This document shows, piece after piece, positions 44,515-55,675 of a stretch of DNA of 64,000 bases. Every line of letters starts with the position of its first letter. The first letter of the stretch is position 1. Source of the stretch: Eucommia ulmoides (Eukaryota; Streptophyta; Magnoliopsida; Garryales; Eucommiaceae); contig CM028335.1 in NCBI GenBank assembly GCA_016647705.1, positions 34,052,212-34,116,211 on the forward strand, given 5' to 3'. Made by a program: the position numbers and the translations under genes. Under the pieces are notes generated by a model. It did not search any database. It worked only from the letters and a program-made list of their open reading frames with translations, and was not told the DNA's origin.

Positions 44515-46411
44515 ATTGGTCGTTAGGCGAATTCAATTCTTGGTGTTCGCAACCAAGTTTTTGGTAATGATTATTGGGCATTGATTTGTTGTTATTGTCG
44601 ATATTGTGTCTAAATGACTTAATTTTACTTTAGGCGTTTCTTTGTATATAATTTTTGTTTATAGTTTTGTTTTTGTTTCCAATGCAGGGTACTTGGCGAT
44701 ATTAGATCGATGAATATTGATGCATCCCTTTCAACGGGATTCCATGCCGTTTTATGTTGCTTGGCCAAGCACATAAGCCGGTGAGGCGTTTTGTTGAAAG
44801 AATGAGCCATCCAAAGCAAAACCTCGCCAATCTTGAGGGTGTTCTGAAAATGTCGGGCCGAAGACATTAAACCATACGCTTCTTGGAAGGCAACCCAAGG
44901 TCAAATAAGTTAAATCCGTCATATCCGACTTGATTCGAAGGCGAGATCCTCTCGCCTCTCAGGTAAGTGTTCTAAACACCCTTCGTCAGCTTGCTTTAAA
45001 TTTCATATGTTGAGAATGATGATTAGGATCACTGAGAACACTATCCATTTTAAGTTCGGAAGTGATGTGTAGTATGTTAGTTTATGTGTTACTGGTTTCT
45101 CGTATTGCATGTGTGTTTAGGTTAGAATATGCTTATGTTTTTGTGTGTTGTTGTTATATGTTAAGCTTTGCATTCATCTGGGCCATTACCTGATGATGAT
45201 AATTACCCCTGGTTGTTTTCGAGGTCAAGAGTAATACCCATGCATGTGTGATTCTGTGTGCTTGATTATGCGTTTTAGTCAAAATTATTGTAGATCCTAA
45301 TTTGCATGGGCACATAGACTCAATGTATAGTTATTCAATTGATTTGAGGATGATTATTGATTAGCCAAATTCATAACACATTAAGGATTCTAGAACTTGA
45401 TTGAGGGAAAATTTGAGGCGAAATCCTAGGCGAGGTAGTTCAGGAGACGTGATTTAGGCATTCTCTTGTCGCTTGAGCCTTTTTAAGCCTACCTTGTAAT
45501 ATCATTATCCCTCGTTACCCTGTCGAAGCCTAAATGCAAATTCAATTCAGAACAAGTAAACTAATACCCTGGCCAGTTGATCATTTTTAGAACCTTAATC
45601 GCTGAATTTAAAGGCACATTTGAGTGAATCAAGTTAGCCGTTGCAAAGGCTACTTGATGTGAGCGGTTGGGTTTAGGGAGAACTTCGGATTGGTTCGGTA
45701 TTCGAGTAGTCACTTGTCATTTTTTATTTTTTTTTAACTATACCCGTAAAATCATACTAATCAAATAAGTTTGGAGGTGTGCTTGGATTTCAAAAAAAAA
45801 AACTATGTAAATAAGTTTATTTCGTTTCTTTTTTATAAGTGAGTACGTCGGTCTTTAATGCATGTTCAGGGTTGTCTCAATTTAACTATGGGGTTTCGAG
45901 TGTGAATGTGCCAAGCGTTGAGCCTTGGGTAACATTAAGTTAACAACGTTAACCCATTTTCTATTCCAAAATACCCTTGGCCAACTATTCCTTAACCAAA
46001 CCAAGTCCTAATGATCTCTATGAACTTCCAAGCCCACATTAGTGGAGAGTGGACCCCAATTTGGCATATGAAAATCCTAGTCCTTCACGGTCTAAGTCAT
46101 GAATTTCGTTGGGGGATAATCCAATCGAGTCATTGTCTAGTTATATTATTGAGTCACACACTGACACATTTACAGTATCTAGAATAGCATTCACCATTAT
46201 TTCATATCAAAATTCTAGAACCTCATGATGTGTTTTATCGCCTGAACTCGATATGACTGGCGGTTGTTGAGGGACAATAACTTGGCCGTTAGAAAAATTT
46301 AAAACTCGCATGTATTTATGTTTGGATTGTTTTTAGGTTGTTTGTTATTTAATTCAGTTTGTCGTATTTTTCATTTTAGTGTGTGTGTTTGGCTCGAGGA
46401 CTAGCCAAATT

Positions 46412-46428
46412 CCAAGTTTGGTGGTATT
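46412..46428 (+). promoter_or_regulatory. Polypurine-like tract before 3' LTR
   Basis: AAGTTTGGTGGTATT immediately before the LTR TGATAGG; other copies read GTTTGGGGGTATT here. Confidence 0.55.
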
Positions 46429-48266
46429 TGATAGGTGTGATCTACCTACGTATTTCCAAACCAAATTAAGTTGGTTTTTGAGCGTTTACATAGTATTTTA
46501 TTATGTTTTAATTAGTTTTTATCTTTTCGTATTAAATCAGGTGTGTGGGGCAAAAAGATAGGAAACTGAAGTGAAAACGGTGAGATCGAAATAAAGGCGA
46601 GTCGAAGTTACGGTGGATAAACAAGCGAGGAGGCAAAAATATGAAGGAAGCCCACTACCTAAGTGTCCAAACCTCCGCCTAGGCAGTGAAAATACTGAGA
46701 ATGACAAAAGGCTACTGACAGCCCACCTCCTAGGCGGGAAATTCCTCCTCTTAGGTGGGAAAGCCCAGTAGAAACATTTTCAAGTCCACCGCCTACTTCT
46801 TCCCCTAGGCGGTCACCAAACCTGCAAAATTGGTACAGGTGCTGTAACTTCAAGGCTATTTTGGACTATTATGCAATCCGATTTTGGAAACACTCAAAAC
46901 ATGAACGTTGTATATCTTTTTCTTATATTTCCATAGGTTTTTGGATCACCTCAATCGGAGTCGGATGAAGAAGTTACAGTTAAAACAAAATGCAAACCTG
47001 CAGTAACTTTGCCTAGGCAGATATTCCACCGCCTAGGCGAAAAAGCAGCAGAAAGTTAACCGACCTAACTTCTCCTAAGCGAAAATTCCTTCGCCTAGGC
47101 AAAAACCCCTGACACAGCCTTGATATTTATTAGATATTTTGAGATATTTTGACTATAAATATCATCCCCTCTCCCCTCCTTGTGAACCCCCCGGCCATTT
47201 AGGCAACTTAGGCCATATTTAGGCTATGGTTTAGGAGTTTTCGAGGTGGAGCTCACATCCCGAAATGGAGAAGACGGTGAATCGATTGTTGAGCATTCTT
47301 AGCGGTTCATCTTCGGACGAGGCTAAATTCTTCGATTGTTTTTCCTTATTTCTTTATCTTAGGATCATGTGAGCATGTTTAGCTCGATTTATATGTTTAT
47401 ATGGTTATGACCATGAGTTAAATATGGATTGTAGTAGGGATTAACGGTATATTTATATATATGTTTGTTTGGATGATTTCGGTATTGCGTTTATGATTGT
47501 TCTTCGTAGTTTGATTGTTTTTCATAGTTTTGACAAACCCGGGATTCAGATTAGTGTAAACAAATGTCATGATTCTATAACCTAGTCGGGGTTTAAATCG
47601 TGGACAATCGATGACGTTGGGGCAAGACTCACACAACCTAGGGTCGTTAAGACATTGAGGGGGACTTCTTCGTTGACACGAAGTTGTGTTATGCCCCCGT
47701 CTTACACTTGGGAGAGGTGGCGAGAGAGTTTTAGAACAGAGATTGTCGATAGGGTAAATACAACGCGACGATCCAATAACCTGGGAGGAAGTTAGATTGT
47801 GTGCAATCAATAACACTGGGTGAGACTCACGTGACCTAGGGTCGTTAAGAAGTTAAGGGGGACTTCTTCGTTGACTCAAAGTCATGTATTCTCCTGTCTT
47901 ACACTCAGGAGAGGTGGCGGTGGAGTTTACATACCGAGGTTGTCAAATAGGTCGAACACCGTAAACGTGAGTAAATCAAAATCGAACACGTATTTGTAAA
48001 AATGTTAATCCCTAGACAATTCTTCACCTTAAAATATATGAGCATAGTTAATTTAGGTTATATTAGTATTAGTTTAATTAATTAAATACATTTATTTTTC
48101 GCCTAGATAAAATTAAGTCACGACAAATGCGGTATTCAATAGTAACGACACCAATCCTTGTGGATACTATAACCCGATCTTAACGATCATATTATACTAA
48201 AAATTTGACCTCGTACACTTGCAAGTAGTCATATACACGAAGGATAGTAGAATCCTTCGGCGTATA
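46429..48266 (+). repeat. 3' LTR of second pol-less element
   Basis: TGATAGGTGTGATCTACC...GGCGTATA, 1838 bp; TATA box 47154-47160, two U5 blocks (anchors about 47710 and 47913), dyad array 46651-47105 colinear with 42841-43270. Confidence 0.88.
46651..47105. repeat. Dyad array, CTAG centre
   Basis: Same order of sites as in the 5' LTR, several further decayed (CCACTACCTAAGTGTC, CTCTTAGGTGG) and others kept (ACCGCCTAGGCGAA, TCGCCTAGGC). Confidence 0.88.
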
Positions 48267-48271
48267 GTCAT

Positions 48272-48737
48272 CAAGAAAGCTTCCTCTGAGTACAATGAGG
48301 TTGGCTTGGATGCCCCGTAAGTTTCGCCCGTAGTGTGGTTACATCGCACATCTTCCCTTTGAAGTGGAGCCCTCCAGGTTCTATCACTCAGTTCTTCTAT
48401 GGAAGCTCGTGGTCCGATCCTAGAGTGGACGCTAAGGGTCTGGTTCGACCTCAAGGGTTGGGTGTCGCGTCTGCGATTTCTAGCATGCTAGCGTGGTTCT
48501 TCCCACTCCATGTGGATTCGGTACAACTCTTCTCGTAGGTCTCGCAACATGGGGCAGTCATCTTTTTCCTAATTTCGTACGCGTCAGGCCCTTCGTCCTT
48601 AGCCGATTGTGGGCCGTATTTCGTCGATGGGCAGTGGCGCCGCTTTTTACTATGCCGGCGGGGGTAGAAGGGCTTGATGAGGGCACTTTTCTTATGGTCT
48701 CTCCCAAGAGTACTGGTGACCAGTATGACAAGTTACA
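48272..48737 (-). pseudogene. OG2 gag N-terminal region
   Basis: Continues OG2 from 42612; aligns with OG1 8863-9345 up to the 'cccaagagt.ttggt' block, after which OG1 continues to its primer site but OG2 jumps into the middle of the LTR. Primer site and about 0.15 kb leader are deleted. The open frames on both strands here show no domain. Confidence 0.7.
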
Positions 48738-49390
48738 GATATCGTCCTCATTTTCCAATGAGGTAGTAGGATCGTTGGCAGAGATTGCAGGACCATTATG
48801 GCAATACCACTTTCCTTGAAATTAGAGACGACCTTGACTGCCTTTTGAAGCGAAACATAATGGCACTCATGCCCTAGGAGTATTGACTCATGTGGGATGT
48901 GGAGACTCGACCGGGTATTGTGACTCAGAGAGAGTAAACCGCAGGAACCATCCAACTGGTCTATTCTGGAGATCCCGGATTGGTGGCATGTTTGAGGCCA
49001 CATGGCGCCTTGAGAGTTCTCATGCTCCCGCTCTAAAGGTAGTCAGAGTCATCTTTCCCATAAAGGAAAGAATTATTTCTATAATCGTCCTACGACCTCT
49101 GCCTTCCATCCCACCAGATCTATAAAAAAAGAACCGAGATCCGCGCTACTTACTATACCAGTATCCATAGAATTAAAGAAGATTTTTCAAATAGGTCTTA
49201 TCCACTTCCTATATAAAGGTCAAAACCCTAGTGGTCTGAGGTATGCAATATTGTATGCTCTTTACCATACTACATTATTTTTCTCTCATAAACCAATAAT
49301 AATTCTCACACTGGAGGTGCAACGCCGGTAGACCTACCTAGGGTGCATTGTTTTGTAGGAACCAAAACAAGAGAAAGTCAGCCTACTGGC
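48738..49390. mobile_element. OG2 5' LTR, rearranged into a foldback
   Basis: 48738-49011 is the U3 half of the LTR in minus orientation, colinear with 15640-15925 (TCCAATGAGGTAGTAGGATC, CTCATGCCCTAGGAGTATTG, GGAGATCCCGGATTGGTGG). At 49012 it switches to plus orientation: GCTCCCGCT..AAGG onward, a TATA box (CCTATATAAAGG, near 49212), CACACTGGAGGTG (49303) and on to about 49390. The two arms overlap for about 150 bases as an inverted repeat. The normal U5 end, primer site and target duplication are lost. Confidence 0.85.
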
Positions 49391-50511
49391 GTACCCTGGA
49401 TATTGATTGTGGAAGTAGAGAATCTGGAAGAAAACAAAAACAAGTTTCATCCATTCTTGTCTAAGTCATCCAAGTCTGTTCATTTTTTAGAATGGTTTTT
49501 CAAAGGCTTTTCTAGGCATCGGTTGTGAAAAATTTCTTGAGCCGAGATTTTTGTTAAAAATAGAGTCACCACCAGTACGGGGTTAAAGGGTGTGCTAGGT
49601 CACCGGGATTTTAGAAATTTATTTTTCCTTTGAAAATGGCCCATGTTTTGACTTCCACAGGTCTATGTACCAGAGATATTCCTTAAGTCTGGATGTCGGT
49701 TATGCTTGGAAAAGGTGTTAGACACCACCAAGATACTCGTCCAAAGACGGTACTTTAGTCTAAATAGATATTCACTGTTAAACACTATCCAAGCAGTTTT
49801 CTTCGATTTACTTAAACAAAATAATTCCTATTTTTTTTAAGTTTTTGTTACTTTTAGGTATTTTTCACATGATTTAATGGAAAGTACATAAATACTATAG
49901 CTACTACAAGTCAGTAACACCCAATAACAGTTAATATACAGACACATATGTAAATATGCAAGTTATACTAAATGAAATACAAACTAAGACTAAGTTATTT
50001 GGATATAAGACCAAACTCGCACGTGGGTCGCCAACATATCTCGAACGAGAATCAGGTCATCACATAGTTCGTTCTGATTAAGGTAAAGGATATGGTTTAT
50101 TATTAGAGGTATGACTAAAGCCTTATGGGTTGCCTACGTACTTTGAGTGGTTACCAAAGATCAGGTCAAACGTAGTTCATTCTCTTCTCGTTGAAAACTG
50201 GATTCATTATTAGAGGTGTAATCGAACCCTTATGGGTTGCTTATGTACTTTGGGTGGTCACCAAAGATCAGGTTTAACATAGTTCAGTCTTGTTAGGTTT
50301 GAAAAGCTGGGTTGGTTTTAGTTAAAGACTGAGTTAGTTCTTACTTAAAGAGGTTTTGAATGATTATTAGATAGTTTTGGTTGTGAACAACCTAAATCTC
50401 AACCTGAGTTAGCTATTATTAACAGTTCTTAAATTTGTAAACAACCTGAATCACAAGCCTAATTAGGTTTATTAACAGCTTTTAGTGTTGTGAACAAACT
50501 GAATCACAACC

Positions 50512-50513
<2 letters not shown>

Positions 50514-50543
<30 letters not shown>
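50514..50543. repeat. TA microsatellite
   Basis: About 14 TA dinucleotides. Confidence 0.95.
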
Positions 50544-50546
<3 letters not shown>

Positions 50547-51570
50547 CAACCCTTTGATTTTGTCACAAGCCCTAAACAAACTCCTTTCTTTTGGTTAGTA
50601 CAGTGTTAGTGTGTGAGTTGTTAGTTAAAAGTGATAAGAAATACCATATATTTATTCTAGTCCTACTCATAACTAAGGAAAACAGGAAGGTTTCTAAAGA
50701 AGAATCATACATATCCCTGAAGGAATAGAGGCCCTCTCTTTATCCAGGATTATTAGCCACAAGGGTCTGTCGGTTGAGTATATAAGTATATATATAGTGT
50801 ATGTCTTTTTTAGGTAAAAAAAAATATGATTTTCTTGAGGGAATCATATAGACTTTGCATAACTCATATTATGATAGAATTTTTATTTAAATCCTCACAT
50901 ATTCTTAACATGTTGTTGGATGATTTGATGTTTTTCAACATCTTTGAATGTTCTTGAAATGCATGAAATGGTTTTGTATGACTTGACCCTAGTTTGGTTG
51001 TTATAGTTAAGATTAGGTATTTGATTGATGTTCTTGACAAAATCAAAAGTTTGTTTAGTTGTTTTATGGGTTTGTTGTGTTATGTACGTGAAAGTAAGTG
51101 TATTATCTACATGATCCTACTATATACAAGCAATATACATAAGATTAACCAAGAATCGTAGGGGGTTTTTAAGAAACATACCTACTTAGGGGATGTGGTC
51201 TTCCCTAAGTGTTTACTTCCTTTTTTTCCCTTGATCTTCTTGGGCGGTAGTTGATCGGTGGTAGTATATTTCTCGAGTTCTTAGCCGAGAACCCAAGAAC
51301 ACCTTACCTAGGGGATGTGGTCGTCCCTATGTGGATAACCTCATTTCCCTCCTTTGTTCCTCTTGGCTCGATGTTGATCAGTGATCGTTGATCCTTGAAG
51401 TTCTTCCTCTAAGAACTGTAAGAATACCCTCCATGACCAGATTTCAATAAAACAACGATGTGTTATTTGAGTAATATGCTTGAGTGGCCTAGGACCCGAG
51501 AGATTTTCTCAAGTTTAAAGAGAAAAACTAGGCTTTCAAGACTGGCAAAAATGAGAGGGGTGGCCTGGTA

Positions 51571-51578
51571 TTTATAGA
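51571..51578 (-). promoter_or_regulatory. TATA box of element X LTR
   Basis: Minus strand GGTCTATAAATACC, followed (minus) by GGCCACCCCTCTCA, a plausible start region. Confidence 0.6.
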
Positions 51579-52089
51579 CCTGGGGGCCTGTCCATTGGCC
51601 AATGCGCAGGCCAATCCCGGGTGTTCCTTGGGAAGTGTTTGGTTGAGGGGACTTCTTACCTTGTCTTGGTTTAGTTTGGCTTTGAACGAATTTAGGATGG
51701 AAGTAAGATTCTAAAATATTTGATAATGATTGGCAATCATTACCAATCTTTTGCTCTCCTCCAATCAAAATCCTTGCATATGGGTGCATTTATGACTTGA
51801 TGTGATGGATCCAGTTCATCTTAGGGGCTAAGTACCAATTAGATCCAATATTTCAATTTGGTCATCATAAATGCATTGAAGGTTGATTGCATCTAGGCCT
51901 TAGGTGTCACCTTGTATTTATTGAAAAGTGATGAGTCATAACTTGCAGGGCACTCCTACGGTTGGATTCAGATGGAATTAGGTTAACTTGTTGTCTAGGG
52001 ATAAGTTTCATTTACGAATACGTGTTCAGTCTCGTTTTAGTTTATGTTAACGGCGTTCGACTTATCCGACAATCTCGGTATCTAAAACT

Positions 52090-52570
52090 CCTTTGTCACC
52101 TCTCCCGAGTGTAAGACGGGGGATATAACGCAACTTCATGTTAACTAAGAAGTCCCCATCAACGTCTTAACGACCCTAGTTTGCATGAGTCTTGCCCCAA
52201 CCTCATTGATTGCACACAAAACCTCAGTTCGTAAACTCTCTCGCCACGTCTCCCGAGTGTAAGATGAGGGATATGAGGTGACTTCGAATCAATGAAGAAG
52301 TTCCCATCAACGTCTTAACGACCCTAGATCACATGAGTCTCACCCCAACGTCATTGATTTCAAGCGTTGTGTTTACCCTATCGACAATCTCAGTTCTAAA
52401 ACTCCTTCGTCACCTCTCCCAAGTTTAAAACGAGAGAATACGTGACTTCATGTCAATGCCAAAGTCCCCCTCAATGTCTTAACGACTCTAGGTCACGTGA
52501 GTCTTGCCCCAACGTCATAGATTATCCACAATCCTAACCCCGACCGGGTTATAGAATCGTGGCATTTGTT
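52090..52570. repeat. Triplicated U5 block
   Basis: Three partial to full copies of the CACCTCTCC.GAGTGTAAGA...AACGTCTTAACGACCCTAG block, spaced 147 and 168 bases. Confidence 0.85.
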
Positions 52571-53060
52571 TATTTTAGTCCGAAACTGGGATTTGTCAAA
52601 TCCCGTATTCTCAATATGTAAATCTAAGCAATATAAACAAACAATACAGCACACACAATCAACATAACTAAGAACAATCGCAAACAAAACACAAACTCAA
52701 CTAAACAACGTTTTCATAAATTATATTAATAATCCCTATACAACCTATGTTTAGCCAATGGCCATAACCACGTATACAATGTAAAATGGCATAAACATAC
52801 TCAACAACTACCAAAATGAAGAAAACAAAGAGAAGAAACGAGTGACTTAGCCAATATCCGAAGAATAGCCGCTAAAACCGTCGAATGATCACTTCCCTCT
52901 TCATCCTCCACCTCCGGTTGAGAGATCTTCCAAAAAAATCCCTTATCCTAACCCTAAAATATAGCCTAAGGCCTTAGGGGCCGAAGAGTTCGGAAGAGAG
53001 GAGGAGAAAAGGGTATTTATGTACAAAATATCTAAAACAATATCTAACACTGCGTAGAGG

Positions 53061-53328
53061 CCACCGCTGCAGCGGTGGAGTATGTCGGTTAAGGTTCACC
53101 TAGGTGGTGGAGTAGGTGGTAGATTGGGAAAACTTTTTGCTGGTTCACCGCCGCGGCGGTGGATTTTATCGCCACGGCACTGGGTAGTCAGTAGCCTATT
53201 TTTGTTCTTTACTTCTTCACCGCCGTGGCGGTGGGATTCACCACTGCGGCAATGGTCTATCAATGGCCTTTGGTCTTTCTCAGCATCTTCACCACCGCGG
53301 TGGTGGTCTAGACGCCATGACAGTGGGC
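53061..53328. repeat. Dyad array with TGCA, CTAG and CGCG centres
   Basis: CCACCGCTGCAGCGGTGG (53061, perfect 18-bp dyad), CACCTAGGTGGTG (53098), ACCGCCGCGGCGGT (53147, perfect), GCCACGGCAC (53171), ACCGCCGTGGCGGT (53219), ACCACTGCGGCAAT (53240), ACCACCGCGGTGGT (53291, perfect) and GCCATGACAGT. Aligned position by position with 23825-24068, where most centres are CTAG. Confidence 0.9.
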
Positions 53329-53528
53329 TTATTTGCAGAATCTTGCCGCCTTGCTCATTTTTCCACCGTTCTCGATACGAATTGATCATTTATGCTCCGA
53401 TTTCATACATTTTCACCCTACGCACCTATTCTAATACAAAAAGAATAAAAACATATAAAAATAACTATAAACGTACTCGAAAACTAACAAATTCGGATTA
53501 GAAATATAGGGGTAATTTACACCTATCA

Positions 53529-54590
53529 CTTATAACCGACGGTTGATTTCCAAGTTCTAAGTTAACCCTAAGATATTTTGGTAAACATATCTTAATACTT
53601 TGAACCTATCCATTCCATGTCATCCCAGGAATTTAATGATTTATGGTATATGAATTAAATTCATTGCTTGGAGGCTACTCATCTGGTTTGGTTTTGGTAA
53701 CAGGTCATCACGATTCAAGGTTTTTGGTTGGTTCTAAGATATTTTGCTTAAAATATCTAGATACCATGAATGTGGTCTTGACATATCATCCCAATCATTT
53801 AATTTTTGATAAGATGTGAATTCAATGCTCATTGAATTCCTTACTTAAGTGGTGAACCAAATCGGTTTAGTTTCGATAACGGTTGGTTGTACCCTAAGTG
53901 TCTCGGTTCCCTTCCTTAGCCATTTGATAGGAAACTTAAATGAATGTTCCTTGGTTATTATAAGGTTTGGTTTGTGGTCCTTAAATGATGGCTAGTCCCC
54001 TTTATTGCTTGAGCCAAGGATGGTTTGTCAAGACAACTTGAATTTGATGAAAATCCAAGTCAAGCCCAATTCTTAATTCACCTTGTTATTTAGGGCTTTG
54101 TCATGACCTTTCCAAGACTTGTTTAAGGTGTCTTGGATTATTTCTTGGTAGTTTTTGATGTAATATGCATAAATGAAATGGATATTTTTAGTGTTAAATT
54201 TTACTAAATTCAAGGGTTGTAAGTGTTTCAAGGTTGGGGTGGGTAACTGAGTTAATTATTTGAAATGTCCTATAATTTAAGGGTAGTGACAAACATTTAT
54301 CTATACTAAAGATTAATTAATAAAAATCAAACTTTGGTAAAGTCATTCTAGACCTCCTTAAATCATGGGAATTTCGAGGTTGACTCGAAAATTTTACTTA
54401 ACTGGATTTTGTCAAATTTAACAGTTTTGTGTTTTTATCATGTTTTTGGTTGTTTTTGTATATTGTATATTATGATCTCAGGTAGAAATTCATTCCCTTT
54501 AAATCCAAGTTTAAATTTTATATGAACTTGTACTTAATCTGACACTGATTGGGTGGGAAAAAATGTTGTGCTTGTAATTGCCCCTCTTTG
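53529..54590 (-). mobile_element. Element X LTR, upstream (U3) part
   Basis: AT-rich, non-coding; two diverged ~180-bp repeats beginning near 53550 and 53730 share TTCTAAG, GATATTTTG, CATCCCA and GAATT blocks. The 3' end on minus is preceded at 54570-54585 by GACAAAGAGGGGCAATT, a good polypurine tract, which places the LTR start near 54560-54540. Confidence 0.55.
54569..54588 (-). promoter_or_regulatory. Putative polypurine tract of element X
   Basis: Minus strand ATGACAAAGAGGGGCAATT, of the form seen just before the 3' LTR in Ogre/Tat elements. Confidence 0.5.
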
Positions 54591-55116
54591 TCATGCGAAT
54601 TTACTCGTAATAACAAAGAATGAGACACTAACATTTTGTTCGCTAGACATGAAATATAAAGACAGGTATTTAAATATATCCTAAAGGATGGAGACATACC
54701 TGATCTTAGACGATTCAACGCGAATGATGATTGATCACTTCTACCATCATACACTTTAGAGGATGACGAACAATCAACCCTAGAAGGTTGTTGTTGGAAG
54801 GATGGATGGAAATACATCTGGTTCCTATCTATCTACATTCCTAGATGATGGTTATATATCTAATCCTATAGGGCATGGTGAGCACGACACTTTGTACAAG
54901 TCCACCTAAGCATTATACTATTATATTATACTACTGCTTGGCCAAAATTATAAAATAAATCTATACTACTGGTTGTTATTACACTACTAGTTGCTATTAC
55001 ACTACTATACTCCTAAAGGATGATGCGTGGTCAATCTTATAGGAGGCAGAGAAGATGACGCACGATCAATCAACTCCTGGTGGTAGGGAAGATGATGCTT
55101 GGGTCAACCAACTTCT

Positions 55117-55675
55117 GGTTGTGACCGTACCCCAAAGGGTTTTCCTACATATCTCAAATTAATGAGAATCATGTCATATGTAGTTCTAACAAGTAAAGTA
55201 AATTCTACTACTACATTATACTATTGTCTGGAATCCATAAAATACTGTTTGGATGGTTGTCTGTATTACATACAAAATTATAATACGCTGGTTGTTTGCA
55301 TTACACTATGAAATTAAACTACACTAGTTGTCTGCATTACACTATGAAATTAAAATATACCAGCTATCTGCATTACACTAAAAAATTAAAATATTGTTCC
55401 TAAAGGATGATGCCCGATATATCCTATAGGAGGTAGGGAGGATGACACTTGGTCAATCGATTCCTGGTTGTGATCGTACCCCAAAAGGTTTTCCTACATA
55501 TCTCAAATTAATGAGAATCAGGTCACATGTAGTTCTAGCATAAAAAGTAAATTCTATTTCTACATTATACTACTATCTGGAATCTGTAAAATACAACTAG
55601 CTACTGGTTGTGACTGTACCCCAAAGGGTTTTCCTACATATCTCAAATTAATGAGAATCAAGTTACATGTAGTTC
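55117..55675. repeat. Three copies of a 70-bp unit
   Basis: GGTTGTGACCGTACCCCAAA followed by GGTTTTCCTACATATCTCAA, ATTAATGAGAATCA and TGTAGTTCTA, nearly identical at 55117, 55466 and 55605, with different sequence between. Confidence 0.9.
55270..55395. repeat. Short tandem repeat, TGCATTACACTA
   Basis: Three units of about 38 bases (NTGGTTGTTTGCATTACACTATGAAATTAAA and variants) in tandem. Confidence 0.8.

Larger units (their letters stand above)
44492..46428 (+). mobile_element. Internal region of second pol-less element
   Basis: Begins with the primer site and a leader. A plus frame near 44690-44870 reads HKPVRRFVERM, then NLANLEGVL and stops; NLANLEGVL corresponds to YLASLEGVL in the inverted copy (40880), showing that about 0.8 kb of the gag-like frame was deleted. 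The remainder to 46428 is non-coding and colinear with the other interiors. The minus-strand open frame 44625-44867 is antisense to this and not believed. Confidence 0.75.
42613..48271 (+). mobile_element. Second pol-less element of TGATAGG family
   Basis: LTR 42618-44491, interior 44492-46428, LTR 46429-48266, with flanks GTCGT (42613-42617) and GTCAT (48267-48271), a one-mismatch target duplication. LTRs are 1.87 and 1.84 kb and closely alike. The interior (1.94 kb) has a primer site and PPT but no pol and only a short gag remnant. LTR 3' ends read GGCGTATA rather than the ACCA seen in other copies. It lies in OG2 gag, 138 bases from the previous insertion. Confidence 0.9.
49391..51989 (-). 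mobile_element. Element X LTR, promoter and downstream part (Ogre/Tat-like)
   Basis: Read on minus this resembles the insert at 3726-6795: the 49530-49800 block (CCAAAGACGGTAC and a TGTGCTAGGT stretch) is the complement of 6420-6700, and 50640-50830 corresponds to 5460-5660. A minus TATA box lies at 51571-51578. An AT microsatellite is at 50514-50543, and hairpin units at 50030, 50134 and 50240. No coding signal. The left edge of the element is uncertain (49391-49530). Confidence 0.6.
51990..53528 (-). mobile_element. Truncated TGATAGG-family LTR in element X
   Basis: Minus orientation; starts TGATAGGTGTAAATTACC at 53528 and runs to about 51990, where the last 150 or so bases of U5 are missing. 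It has three U5 blocks (anchors 52096, 52244, 52411), the most in the window, and a mixed dyad array at 53061-53328. No target duplication found, consistent with truncation at one side. Confidence 0.85.

Noticed and set aside
47418-47816. 132-codon minus-strand frame in an LTR
   Set aside because: Antisense over the tandem U5 blocks; the repeated SQRRSPPQCLNDPR residues (also at 22984-23172 and 43905-44102) are just the translated repeat.
53082-53501. 139-codon plus-strand open frame
   Set aside because: Same cause: it runs antisense through the dyad array of the truncated LTR, whose GC-rich repeats lack stop codons.
54518-54817. 99-codon minus-strand frame near the X polypurine tract
   Set aside because: Spans the presumed PPT/LTR boundary and has no domain; likely chance.
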